From NCBI GenBank assembly GCA_018713515.1, contig DVOO01000029.1, forward strand, positions 1 to 64,000: a DNA stretch of 64,000 nt. The letters run 5' to 3'. The notes below the pieces were generated by a model, which saw nothing but the letters and a program-made list of their open reading frames with translations, did no database searches and was not told the DNA's origin. Positions within the stretch are counted from its first letter, which is position 1, and each line of letters starts with the position of its first letter. Position numbers and translations under genes: made by a program. The stretch is from Candidatus Scatomonas pullistercoris. Its GTDB lineage: Bacteria; Bacillota; Clostridia; Lachnospirales; Lachnospiraceae. Below are positions 52,701 through 60,954 of this stretch, piece after piece.

Positions 52701-53582
52701 TCAGTCCTCATACTCTACAATGTAGCCCAGTTTTCCGCTGTAATAAGGTACTGTAGCCAGAATGTCATCCGGCACATCATTAAAATACCATTTTCCGTCA
52801 CTCTGAATATAACAGATATCCAGGCAGTCCTCTTCCGTAGTTCCGTCCTGAAAGCTGGGCTCCCCGGACATCCATTCCGTACTGCACCAGTAATCGGAGG
52901 CATTCACAACTTCTCCATACAGCTGATTATTTTCATCCACCCAGTAATACTCCTGGCTTCCAGCCTCCCTCCGGCCGCCGATCCGGAAATGGATCTCCGT
53001 CAGCCCTCTGCTGTTTATCTCCGCCAGGATTGCATCATATTCCTCCCGGCTGTTGATTCTCGCCAGATACCCGCCTTTGCTTTTTGCCTCCTGAAAGGCT
53101 TCTCTCCAGGTGCAGTCCCGCACGACATACTCGTAGCGGTGCACCCCGCCTTCCTCCGGATCATAGGTGGGCACGGGCGTGGGCGTAGCGGTGGGCCGGA
53201 CTGTGGGGACGGGTTCCTCCTCCCTGCCGTCTTCCGGCGTGACTTCACCGGAAGAGCCGGACAGGGAACTGCCCTCATCCTCTGTATCTGTTTCCGGAAT
53301 AAATACATCCTCCGGAAGCTCATCCCAATCATTCAGATCTGAAAGGGAAAACGTCCCCCCTTCTCCGCCGCTTCGCTGCTCCAGCAGGAACCTGACCGCA
53401 AATCCGGCCGCTGCAACAGACGCCGCCAGGATCACCACAATCAGGATGATCAGATTTCTGTTATGTTTTCGTCTTTCTTCCTCCTGCCGCGGGTTCGGTC
53501 TTCCGCTGCCAAGAGGCAGCCCGCAGACTGCGCAGAATTTGGAATCTTCCGGCTGCTCGCTTCCACATCTTGGGCATTTCAT
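52701..53582 (-). CDS. membrane-anchored zinc-ribbon and C-type-lectin-like protein
   Basis: The 293-residue protein has an N-terminal zinc ribbon (Cys3, 6, 17, 20), a basic segment, one membrane helix (about 43-66), an acidic/Pro/Thr linker (about 75-160; VRPTATPTPVPT) and a C-terminal C-type-lectin-like domain (TWREAFQEAKSKGGYLARI, WCSTEWMSGEPSF, DGKWYFNDVPDD). The zinc ribbon faces the cytoplasm and the lectin-like domain the outside. The ligand is unknown; lack of the full calcium-binding set means sugar binding is unsure. It lies next to a GH3 lipoprotein, so a wall-related role is inferred. Confidence 0.8.
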   Translation of the reverse strand: MKCPRCGSEQPEDSKFCAVCGLPLGSGRPNPRQEEERRKHNRNLIILIVVILAASVAAAGFAVRFLLEQRSGGEGGTFSLSDLNDWDELPEDVFIPETDTEDEGSSLSGSSGEVTPEDGREEEPVPTVRPTATPTPVPTYDPEEGGVHRYEYVVRDCTWREAFQEAKSKGGYLARINSREEYDAILAEINSRGLTEIHFRIGGRREAGSQEYYWVDENNQLYGEVVNASDYWCSTEWMSGEPSFQDGTTEEDCLDICYIQSDGKWYFNDVPDDILATVPYYSGKLGYIVEYED

Positions 53583-53625
53583 GTTGTTTCCCTCCTCATT
53601 TTCTGTCTGTGTACCTTTATGCACC

Positions 53626-53663
53626 AAAAGCAGGACAAAAGCTGTAAAAACTCCCGTCCTGCT
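53626..53663 (-). terminator. intrinsic terminator of the rpsA unit
   Basis: On the minus strand AGCAGGAC pairs with GTCCTGCT, followed by TTT. It lies about 30 bp downstream of the rpsA-like stop codon. Confidence 0.55.
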
Positions 53664-53693
53664 TCTGCGATCCGCTATTTAATTTTTTCCGGA

Positions 53694-54776
53694 TTACTCT
53701 TCTACCGTCTCTTCTGCGGAAACCGTATTTCCCAGCGCCTTCATGCTGAGGGAAATCTTTCTGTCCTCTCCGTTGAAGTCAACTACCTTTGCTGTAATAA
53801 TCTGTCCTACAGAAAGCACATCCGAAGGCTTCTCCACATGTTCTCTGGAAATCTGGGACACATGAAGCAGCGCGTCCACACCGGGTTCCAGCTCAACAAA
53901 GGCGCCGAAATCTGTCATGCGGGCCACTTTTCCCTCTACAATATTGCCGACCGCATACTTTTCGTCCGCAGTCAGCCACGGATTCTGATCCTCAAACTTC
54001 AGGCTCAGTGCTACCTTATCGCCATTAATTTCCTTAATCAGTACCTGGATGGGCTCACCCACTTTGAAAAGCTTCTTGGGATTGTCCACCCGGCCCCAGG
54101 ACATCTCAGAGATATGCAGCAGACCGTCTACACCGCCCAGATCAATGAACGCGCCGAAGTCTGTAATATTCTTCACAACACCGTCCACAACATCGCCGGG
54201 CTTGATGCGTGCAAACAGCTCTTCCTGCAGTTTCGCCTTCTCAGCCAGCACCAGCTGCTTCCGGTCTCCGATGATCCTTCTTCTTCTGGGATTGAACTCC
54301 GTGATTACGAACTCAATCTCCTGATCCGCGTATTTGTTCAGATCCTTCTCATAAATATCAGAAACAAGGCTGGCCGGAATAAAGACTCTGGTCTCCTCCA
54401 CCATCACGCTTAAGCCGCCGTTCAGCACCTGCGTTACCTTCGCCTTCAGAACCTCATGGTTCTCAAAGGCCTCCTCCAGCCGCTTGTTGCCCTTTTCAGC
54501 CGCAAGTCTCTTATATGTCAAAAGAACCTGGCCGTCTCCGTCATTCACCTTCAGAACCTTTACTTCCATCTTATCTCCCGGCTTCGCAATGGTGGTCAGG
54601 TCAAGGGAAGAATCATTGGAGTATTCATTTCTGGTCAGGATGCCATCTGCCTTGTAACCGATATTCAGGATGATCTGATCTTCCTTCACATCGATGACAG
54701 TGCCCTCCACCACATCTCCGTTTCTGATGGTCTTGAATGATTCGTCCAGCATTTGTTCAAAACTTAATTCCGACAT
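53694..54776 (-). CDS. rpsA: 30S ribosomal protein S1-like, four S1 domains
   Basis: The 360-residue protein has four S1 RNA-binding repeats (about 18-88, 105-172, 190-258, 275-345) with conserved GDVVEGTV, ITDFGAFIDLGGVDGLLHISE and MTDFGAFVELEPG segments. It resembles S1 of Firmicutes, which is shorter than the six-repeat E. coli S1. The start at 54776 follows GAGGAGG. It overlaps the ispH 3' end by 20 bp in a different frame; in some clostridia these two are fused. Confidence 0.92.
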   Translation of the reverse strand: MSELSFEQMLDESFKTIRNGDVVEGTVIDVKEDQIILNIGYKADGILTRNEYSNDSSLDLTTIAKPGDKMEVKVLKVNDGDGQVLLTYKRLAAEKGNKRLEEAFENHEVLKAKVTQVLNGGLSVMVEETRVFIPASLVSDIYEKDLNKYADQEIEFVITEFNPRRRRIIGDRKQLVLAEKAKLQEELFARIKPGDVVDGVVKNITDFGAFIDLGGVDGLLHISEMSWGRVDNPKKLFKVGEPIQVLIKEINGDKVALSLKFEDQNPWLTADEKYAVGNIVEGKVARMTDFGAFVELEPGVDALLHVSQISREHVEKPSDVLSVGQIITAKVVDFNGEDRKISLSMKALGNTVSAEETVEE

Positions 54777-55608
54777 GTTTTTGAACCTCCTCAATTATTT
54801 TTTTGGGGGTAGATGCCCCTGCTGTAATACCTACGTGACGAAATGATTGAAAAGGCTTAATATCCAAATCATCGAGTGTCTCAACAAAGTAAGTATTCTT
54901 GCATCTGTTTCTGCAAATTTCAAATAGCTTTTGTGTATTGGAACTATGTCTGCCGCCAATGACAAGCATAACATCTACCTGCGATGCAATCTGCGCCGCC
55001 TCCGACTGTCTCTCCTCCGTAGCATTGCAGACTGTATTTATAACATGAATATCATACCGCTTTTTAGAAAGAATTTCAACTAATTCTTCAAATTTGTTGT
55101 AATTAAATGTCGTCTGGGCCACGAAGCAGATTTCTCGTTCCTCTGGAAGCTCCAGTTTTCCCAGGTCTTCCGCATCTTCCACCACTGCCGCGTCTCCGGA
55201 TGCCCAGCCGCAGATTCCCTGCACTTCCGGATGATTCCGGTCTCCGGCAATAATGACAAACTGCCCCTCTTTTCCCGCCTGCTCCACGATCCTGTGAATT
55301 TTTTTTACAAAGGGGCAGGTGGCATCCACCACCGAAAGGCCGGCCGCCTCCATTTTCTCCTGGGTTCTCCGGGAGACCCCGTGGGACCGGATAATCACTG
55401 TACCATGGGTGAGACTCTCCAGTTCATCTTCCGAACGGATCACCGTGACACCCCGCGCCTCCAGCTCCCGCACCACCTGATCGTTGTGTATAATCGGGCC
55501 GTAGGTATAAACCGGCTTTTCGCCCTCTTCCAGCTGGTGATAGACCTGTTCTACCGCCCGCCTTACTCCAAAACAGAAGCCTGCGCTTCTGGCCACCGTC
55601 ACCTTCAT
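54757..55608 (-). CDS. ispH: 4-hydroxy-3-methylbut-2-enyl diphosphate reductase
   Basis: The 283-residue enzyme has the three conserved cluster Cys in GFCFGVRRAVE, VDATCPFVKK and NTVCNATEERQ, plus the GASTPK motif. It makes isopentenyl and dimethylallyl diphosphate in the non-mevalonate route. The ATG overlaps the cmk stop (ATGA). Length is normal for a stand-alone IspH. Confidence 0.97.
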   Translation of the reverse strand: MKVTVARSAGFCFGVRRAVEQVYHQLEEGEKPVYTYGPIIHNDQVVRELEARGVTVIRSEDELESLTHGTVIIRSHGVSRRTQEKMEAAGLSVVDATCPFVKKIHRIVEQAGKEGQFVIIAGDRNHPEVQGICGWASGDAAVVEDAEDLGKLELPEEREICFVAQTTFNYNKFEELVEILSKKRYDIHVINTVCNATEERQSEAAQIASQVDVMLVIGGRHSSNTQKLFEICRNRCKNTYFVETLDDLDIKPFQSFRHVGITAGASTPKKIIEEVQKHVGIKF

Positions 55609-56276
55609 AGCAGCTCCCTTTCTGCGCAAAGCTTCAGGATTTCATCGATAACCTCCTGGACTGTCAGCTCCGAGGAATCCAGAAGAACCGCGTCCCGGGC
55701 CCTGGTCAGGGGGGAAGCTTCCCGGTGGCTGTCCTGGTAATCCCTCTGTTCAATATCCTTCTCAATTTCCACAAGATCTGCCTTCTGGCCCTTCTCCTGC
55801 AGTTCAAGGAACCTCCTTCCGGCCCTGACCGCCACGCTGGCCGTCAGGAAAATCTTAAGCTGGGCCCCGGGCAGAACAGCCGTCCCGATATCCCGCCCGT
55901 CCATCACCACATTCTGCCTGGAGCCCAGCTCCTGCTGCAGCTGGACCAGCTTTTTCCGGACACCCGGATGGACGCTGACGGCCGAGGCCAGCATCCCGGC
56001 CCGTTCCGTCCGGACACGGCCCGTTACATTTTCGCCGTTCAGAATGACCTGCTGTGCTCCATTCTCATATTCAATGGAAATATTTACACCGGATGCGGCC
56101 TGCTCCACCGCTTCCCGGTCCGAGAGGTCGATGCCGTGATCCTCCATATACAGTCCCATGGCCCGGTACATAGCTCCCGTGTCCACGTATATATACCGCA
56201 GTCTTTCCGCCACTGCTCTGGCAATCGTACTTTTTCCGGCACCGGCCGGTCCGTCTATCGCAATCTGATAACTCAT
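55605..56276 (-). CDS. cmk: cytidylate kinase
   Basis: The 223-residue kinase has the P-loop IAIDGPAGAGKST, the YVDTGAMYRAMG motif, MDGRDIGTAVLP and the late DSSELTVQEV. It phosphorylates CMP and dCMP. The start is the ATG at 56276, 6 nt after GGGAGG and overlapping the flavoprotein stop (TGATG); a GTG one codon upstream is less likely. The order flavoprotein-cmk-ispH-rpsA is common in clostridia. Confidence 0.97.
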   Translation of the reverse strand: MSYQIAIDGPAGAGKSTIARAVAERLRYIYVDTGAMYRAMGLYMEDHGIDLSDREAVEQAASGVNISIEYENGAQQVILNGENVTGRVRTERAGMLASAVSVHPGVRKKLVQLQQELGSRQNVVMDGRDIGTAVLPGAQLKIFLTASVAVRAGRRFLELQEKGQKADLVEIEKDIEQRDYQDSHREASPLTRARDAVLLDSSELTVQEVIDEILKLCAERELL

Positions 56277-57529
56277 CACGCGCCTCCCATCTTATCTGTT
56301 TCTGCCGTCAGCCCTTCCGCCGCGGCCCTGGCCGTAGACCAGGCAATCTGCAGGTTGAACCCCCCTGTCAGTGCATCCAGATCCAGCACCTCTCCCGCAA
56401 AATATAAACCCGGAAGGATCCGGGATTCCATAGTCGCCGGATTTACTTCCCGTACAGAAACCCCGCCCTGGGTGATCACAGCTTCCCGGTAGCCCCGGGT
56501 TCCCGTGAGAGTGAACGGAAAAGCCTTGGCAAGCCGGACGAAGCCCTCCCGCTGTCCCCGCGTCACATCATGCACCGCCGCATCCCCCGGTATGCCTGAT
56601 AATTCCAGAATCACAGGAATCAGCTTCGCCGGAAACAGTTCCGGGAGAATATTTTTAAACTGCCGGTTCCAGGATTTTTCGAATTCCCGCAGCACCCTGG
56701 CATCCAGCTGCTCCGGCGTAAGTGCCGGCTTCAGATCGATTCTGGCCTGCAGTTCCTCCTTTTCCAGCCTTTTCCCCACATAAGAGCTGGCGCTCAAGGC
56801 CAGCGGGCCGCTGATGCCGAAATGTGTAAAAAGAAGCTCTCCGAACTCTGAAAACAGCTTCTTCCGTCCATCTGCCACCGTCAGCTCCACATTGCGCAGA
56901 GACAGCCCCTGCAGCCGGGGAATATATGGCTCCTTCGCTTCCAGGGGCACCAGCGCGGGGCGGAGCGCGGTTATATGGTGGCCGCATTCCTCCGCGAACC
57001 GGTACCCGTCACCGGCCGCTCCCGTGGAGGGATAGGAAAGTCCTCCGGTGGCCACAGCCACTGCATCGCCCTGGAAACGATGTCCCGCCGCCTCCACGCC
57101 GCAGGCTCTGTTTTCCCGGCAGAGGACCTTGTCCACTTTCGTATTCAGATGGATCTGCACACCCAGCTTTTCCATCCGGCGTTCCAGTCCCCGGATAATA
57201 TCAGAAGAGTGGTCGGAGGCTGGAAAAGCACGGCTGCCCCGCTCCACCTTGGTGCGGACGCCCAGCTCTTCAAAAAAGTCTATGGCGTTCCGGCTGTTAA
57301 AGCCGTATACGGAGCTGTAGAGAAATTTTGCGTTGGAAACCACGTTCGGAAAAAAATCTTCCTCCCGGCAGGCATTGGTAAAATTGCATCTTCCCTTGCC
57401 GGTAATAAACAGCTTCTTCCCAAGCTTTTCATTCTGTTCAAACACATGAACCAGGGCTCCCCTCTCCGCCGCAAAAACGGCCAGGGCCATGCCGGCGGCT
57501 CCTCCGCCGATCACCAGAATTTTACTCAT
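56276..57529 (-). CDS. HI0933-family FAD-dependent oxidoreductase (YhiN-like)
   Basis: The 417-residue protein has the dinucleotide-binding VIGGGAAGMALAVFAAERG at its start, then GRCNFTN, TGGLSYPSTGAAGDGY and a C-terminal GEVLDLDALTGGFNLQIAW, all features of the HI0933/YhiN flavoprotein family. It binds FAD; the substrate is not known. CAGGAGG precedes the ATG. It lies 1 bp after the rpiR gene, with which it is probably co-transcribed. Confidence 0.9.
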   Translation of the reverse strand: MSKILVIGGGAAGMALAVFAAERGALVHVFEQNEKLGKKLFITGKGRCNFTNACREEDFFPNVVSNAKFLYSSVYGFNSRNAIDFFEELGVRTKVERGSRAFPASDHSSDIIRGLERRMEKLGVQIHLNTKVDKVLCRENRACGVEAAGHRFQGDAVAVATGGLSYPSTGAAGDGYRFAEECGHHITALRPALVPLEAKEPYIPRLQGLSLRNVELTVADGRKKLFSEFGELLFTHFGISGPLALSASSYVGKRLEKEELQARIDLKPALTPEQLDARVLREFEKSWNRQFKNILPELFPAKLIPVILELSGIPGDAAVHDVTRGQREGFVRLAKAFPFTLTGTRGYREAVITQGGVSVREVNPATMESRILPGLYFAGEVLDLDALTGGFNLQIAWSTARAAAEGLTAETDKMGGA

Positions 57530-57530
57530 C

Positions 57531-58457
57531 TTACGCCTCCTGCCTTGTCTCCGCCAGATTCAGCTTCATCTTACTGTCCAGATAATTAATCTCATCACTG
57601 CTGTAAACCTGATATTCATCCCATATCTTTTCCATTGTGGTCAGCGTCTCCATCACCTCCGTCTGGCGCTTCATGCAGAGTGCCACCACCAGAGCGTTAA
57701 TCACGCTTAAGGGTGCCGTCAGAGAGTCCACAATGGACGCCATATCACTTCTGGCCACCAGGTTGCAGGAAGAGTATAGATTCATGGGGGAATGAACGCT
57801 GTCCGTCAGCGTAATCACCTTTGCGTTTCGATTGTTGGCAAATTCCATGGCTTTCAGGGTCCGCATGGAATATCTCGGAAAACTGATTCCGATAATTACA
57901 TCCTTCTGGCTGATCCGTATCATCTGCTCAAAAATTTCACTGGCGCTGTTGGTGGTCACCAGCCTGACTCTGTCAAAAATCTGATTCAGATAAAAGCTGA
58001 GAAAGCTGGCCAGGGGGGCACAGCTCCGGATCCCCACCACATAAATCGTCTCTGCCTGCAGAATGTCCTCCACCGCCGTCCGGAAGGCGTCCCGGTCAAT
58101 CTGTTCCAGGGTCAGCTTGATCTTATCTATGTCTGACTGCAGAACCGTATCCAGAATCTTTTCCTCCGGCATCCGGCCATAGGTAACCTCCATGCGCTGG
58201 ATGGAATTCAGCCGGTTGATCACCAGCTCTTCCAGGGCTCTGTGGAATTCCGGATACCCGTTATATCCCAGCTGGGCGGCGAATCGCACAGTGGTGGATT
58301 CACTGACTCCCACCTCTTCTCCCAGTCTGGCTGCCGTCATAAAAACAGCTTTATCATAGTGCTCCATTATATATGCCGCCAGACGCTTCTGACCCTTGCT
58401 GAGGGTGCCGTACTGATTTTTCAGTCTGGACAGCAGATTTTCGCTCTGTTGTGTCAT
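57531..58457 (-). CDS. MurR/RpiR family transcriptional regulator
   Basis: The 308-residue protein has an N-terminal RpiR helix-turn-helix (LSKGQKRLAAYIMEHYDKAVF, ARLGEEVGVSESTTVRFAAQLG) and a C-terminal SIS sugar-phosphate-binding domain (VVGIRSCAPLASFLSFYL; ISFPRYSMRTLKAMEFA). Such regulators sense phosphosugars. The neighbours are not sugar-catabolic, so the target may lie elsewhere. Its promoter is set within the terminator of the upstream LD-carboxypeptidase gene. Confidence 0.9.
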   Translation of the reverse strand: MTQQSENLLSRLKNQYGTLSKGQKRLAAYIMEHYDKAVFMTAARLGEEVGVSESTTVRFAAQLGYNGYPEFHRALEELVINRLNSIQRMEVTYGRMPEEKILDTVLQSDIDKIKLTLEQIDRDAFRTAVEDILQAETIYVVGIRSCAPLASFLSFYLNQIFDRVRLVTTNSASEIFEQMIRISQKDVIIGISFPRYSMRTLKAMEFANNRNAKVITLTDSVHSPMNLYSSCNLVARSDMASIVDSLTAPLSVINALVVALCMKRQTEVMETLTTMEKIWDEYQVYSSDEINYLDSKMKLNLAETRQEA

Positions 58458-58517
58458 GATTCGCTACTTCACTTTCCGGCGCATATGATCCGCCTTCCGG
58501 CGCCGCCTGTCCAAGGT

Positions 58518-58546
58518 AGTATAGCATAAAAAACCCTCTGCCGCAA
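58518..58546 (-). promoter_or_regulatory. promoter of the rpiR-flavoprotein-cmk-ispH-rpsA unit
   Basis: Minus-strand TTGCGG (58541-58546) and TATACT (58518-58523) preceded by TGC (extended -10) are 17 bp apart. The spacer contains the T6 of the preceding terminator. Confidence 0.6.
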
Positions 58547-58588
58547 CAAGGCCGGCAGGGAGCGGAAGACTCCGCCTCTGCCGGCCTT
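58528..58588 (-). terminator. intrinsic terminator of the LD-carboxypeptidase gene
   Basis: AAGGCCGGCAG pairs with CTGCCGGCCTT and an inner GCGGA with TCCGC. An alternative, mutually exclusive hairpin, CCCTGCCG with CGGCAGAGGG, is directly followed by TTTTTT (58528-58533) on the minus strand. Confidence 0.7.
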
Positions 58589-58591
58589 TTC

Positions 58592-59452
58592 TCAGACTGG
58601 TTTTTCTTCTATTATATATCTTCCGCCTATCACCAGCGCTCTGGACGCCCCGCCGTGCCCCACCTCACTGGCTGCCGCCACCGGCAGGCCGGAGGGGAGC
58701 CCGCACCGGGAAAGCAGCGTCCCTACATCCGGATTGGCCGGATTCTTCGAGAGTTCCGTGAAAGTTCCAAGGAGCAGGCCGGCAATTTTCCGAAACACCC
58801 CCAACTGGGAGAGCTGGGCCAGGAGGGAAGCGATCAGCTCCGGACCTCCGCCCAGTGATTCCAGAAACAGAAGCTTTCCATCCAGATCGGGAAAATACGG
58901 CGTTCCGGCCAGCTTCAGAAAGCAGCGGAGATTTCCTCCCACCAGAATTCCTTCCATGGAATGTCCCCGGCAGAATCTCCAGTTTACAGAAAAAAGATCC
59001 CCTTTCCCGTCCATCCACCGTCCAAACCGTTCTCTCTGCAGAGCGCCCGCATCCCTGACAAGATTCCGGACCTGCCAGAGGACTCCTGAATTCCCGGTTT
59101 TTGTATAAACAGCATTCAGAATCACCGTGCAGTCGCTGTAACCCCAGAAGGGCTTGGGATGCTTCTTCACAGCTTCAAAGTCCAGCCAGGGCAGTATCTC
59201 ATTGGCCCCGTTGCCCCCGGACACATCGAAAAGCGCACGGATTCTTTCATCCCGGTAACAGCGGTTCAGAATCTCCGCCTTTTCCCTGCCGCTTTTTTCC
59301 AGCGGTTTCTCCCCAAAAAGATGCGGACCCGCTGCCGGTATAAGCCCCAGCGCCTCCAGGCAGCCGCACAGTTCCTGTATCTGCGCTTCTGCTGTCCGGG
59401 GAAGAAGATCGGAACAGGCAGTCAGCGCAACCATTTCTCCTTCTTTTAACAT
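58592..59452 (-). CDS. LD-carboxypeptidase (S66 family)
   Basis: The 286-residue protein has the S66 pattern: VALTACSD at the N-terminus, FDVSGGNGANEILPWLD, the nucleophile Ser106 in FWGYSDCT and the late GHGGASRALVIGG. Family members remove D-amino acids from murein tetrapeptides or cleave microcin C-like molecules. No signal peptide is present, so it works in the cytoplasm. The start was placed at 59452, 1 bp after the aldo/keto reductase stop; a Met six codons later is an alternative. Confidence 0.88.
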   Translation of the reverse strand: MLKEGEMVALTACSDLLPRTAEAQIQELCGCLEALGLIPAAGPHLFGEKPLEKSGREKAEILNRCYRDERIRALFDVSGGNGANEILPWLDFEAVKKHPKPFWGYSDCTVILNAVYTKTGNSGVLWQVRNLVRDAGALQRERFGRWMDGKGDLFSVNWRFCRGHSMEGILVGGNLRCFLKLAGTPYFPDLDGKLLFLESLGGGPELIASLLAQLSQLGVFRKIAGLLLGTFTELSKNPANPDVGTLLSRCGLPSGLPVAAASEVGHGGASRALVIGGRYIIEEKPV

Positions 59453-59453
59453 C

Positions 59454-60587
59454 TTACAGTCCAAGCTTTCCCGCAAAATCCGCCATAGCTTCCGAAACCC
59501 GGATCTGCTGGGGACAGACCTTCTCACAGCTTCTGCAGCCGATGCAGGCGCTGGGAAGTTTTTCCTTGGGGAAAGCAGCCAGAGCCATGGGAGCGATGAA
59601 CCCGCCCTCCGTGAAGCAGTGCTCATTGTACAGGGCCAGCAGCTCCGGGATATCCAGATGCTGCGGACAATGGCTTACACAGTAATGACAGGCTGTGCAG
59701 GGCAGAACAATTTTCTTTACCATACCTTCCGCAACGGACAGAAGCGCTTCCATCTCCTCGCCATTAAGGGGTTTATCCTCCTCAAAGGTGCGGATGTTCT
59801 CCTCCATCTGAGAAAGGCTTGACATCCCGGATAGAACCATCGTCACTTCCGGCCGGGACTGAAGGAAGCGGAATGCCCAGGCAGGAATGCTCTCCTGCGG
59901 GCGCAGGCTTCTCAGCTTCTTCTCATCCTCCGGATCCAGCGAAGCCAGGCGGCCGCCCCGCAGGGGCTCCATCACCCATACGGGAAGATGGTATTCCTTC
60001 AGCAGCTCCACCTTCTTCTCCGCTTCCTGAAAGCTCCAGTCCAGATAATTCAGCTGAATCTGGCAGAATTCCATACTCTGCCCGTATGCCTCCAGAAACC
60101 GTTTCAGCACCTGGTAACCGCCGTGGGCGGAAAAGCCCAGGTGACGGATCCTTCCGTTTTCCTTCTGCTTCAGCAGATACTCGCAGATACCGTACCCGGG
60201 ATCCAGATAGGCGTCTATATTCATCTCGCAGACATTGTGAAAAAGATAAAAATCAAAATATTCTACGCCGCATTTTTCCAGCTGCTTTTCAAAAATCTCC
60301 TCTACCTTATCCATATTGGAGAGATCGTATCCCGGAAACTTATCGGTCAGAAAAAAGCTGTCTCTGGGATAGCGGCCAAGGGCCTTTCCCAGGACCCTCT
60401 CTGAATTTCCATCGTGGTATCCCCAGGCCGTATCATAATAATTTACTCCATGCTCCATGGCGTAATCCACCATCTTTTCTGCCGCCGGCACATCGATCCT
60501 GGCGTCATCCCCCTCAAGCACCGGAAGCCGCATGGCACCCATGCCAAGGGCCGATAATTTTAAATTCTGAAATGTTCTGTATATCAT
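59454..60587 (-). CDS. aldo/keto reductase with C-terminal 4Fe-4S motifs
   Basis: The 377-residue protein has an aldo/keto reductase barrel with the conserved DTAWGYHDGNSE (Asp/Tyr), TDKFPG (Lys) and LFHN (His), then a C-terminal Fe-S extension with CTACHYCVSHCP and CIGCRSCEKVCP motifs. Such ferredoxin-fused members are common in anaerobes. The physiological substrate is unknown. GGGAGG precedes the ATG. Its promoter is at 60620-60648. It is followed by the LD-carboxypeptidase gene. Confidence 0.9.
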   Translation of the reverse strand: MIYRTFQNLKLSALGMGAMRLPVLEGDDARIDVPAAEKMVDYAMEHGVNYYDTAWGYHDGNSERVLGKALGRYPRDSFFLTDKFPGYDLSNMDKVEEIFEKQLEKCGVEYFDFYLFHNVCEMNIDAYLDPGYGICEYLLKQKENGRIRHLGFSAHGGYQVLKRFLEAYGQSMEFCQIQLNYLDWSFQEAEKKVELLKEYHLPVWVMEPLRGGRLASLDPEDEKKLRSLRPQESIPAWAFRFLQSRPEVTMVLSGMSSLSQMEENIRTFEEDKPLNGEEMEALLSVAEGMVKKIVLPCTACHYCVSHCPQHLDIPELLALYNEHCFTEGGFIAPMALAAFPKEKLPSACIGCRSCEKVCPQQIRVSEAMADFAGKLGL

Positions 60588-60619
60588 TCCCCATTCCTCC
60601 CATCTTTTCCTGCTGTCAA

Positions 60620-60648
60620 GTATAAATCACCCTCTCCCCAAAAGACAA
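60620..60648 (-). promoter_or_regulatory. promoter of the aldo/keto reductase gene
   Basis: Minus-strand TTGTCT (60643-60648) and TTATAC (60620-60625) are separated by 17 bp, with a leader of about 25-30 nt. The rest of the 60588-60890 gap has no recognisable gene; a TGGCGGC/GCCGCCA hairpin and a repeated ACGGCTCCC are visible at about 60734-60801. Confidence 0.5.
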
Positions 60649-60890
60649 ATAGAAAAATCAAATGCTCTTTTATACCTGAAAGCTATGCATCCGGGAAGGA
60701 GCCTCTTATTCCAGCGGCTGCTCTGAAACTGTAAAGATGACGGCTCCCCCTCTTCTGGCGGCATGCGGCAAATGATAAGCTTACGGCTCCCGCCGCCAAA
60801 AACAATCCTGCTCTTTTTTTCATTTTCTGCCCCTCCAAAACAAATATCGCTCGACCCTCAATGCTTCTGCTTCTACTATTATATCATGGC

Positions 60891-60940
60891 GAAGCCGGAG
60901 AGCCCAGCAAATGTTTCCATTCGCTGGGCTCTCCGGCTTC
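60891..60940 (-). terminator. long perfect hairpin downstream of leuS
   Basis: An 18-bp perfect inverted repeat (GAAGCCGGAGAGCCCAGC and its complement) with a 14-nt loop lies 15 bp after the leuS stop. The minus-strand sequence that follows is not U-rich, so it may stabilise the 3' end rather than terminate efficiently. Confidence 0.6.
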
Positions 60941-60954
60941 ACCTGCATTTGTCT

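Noticed and set aside
60610..60620. TTGACA close to the aldo/keto reductase start on the minus strand
   Set aside because: There is no space for a -10 before the start codon; a better spaced promoter lies at 60620-60648.
60891..60940. Terminal inverted repeat of a small transposable element
   Set aside because: The two arms are separated by only 14 bp, and the hairpin sits right after leuS, which fits a 3' mRNA hairpin better.
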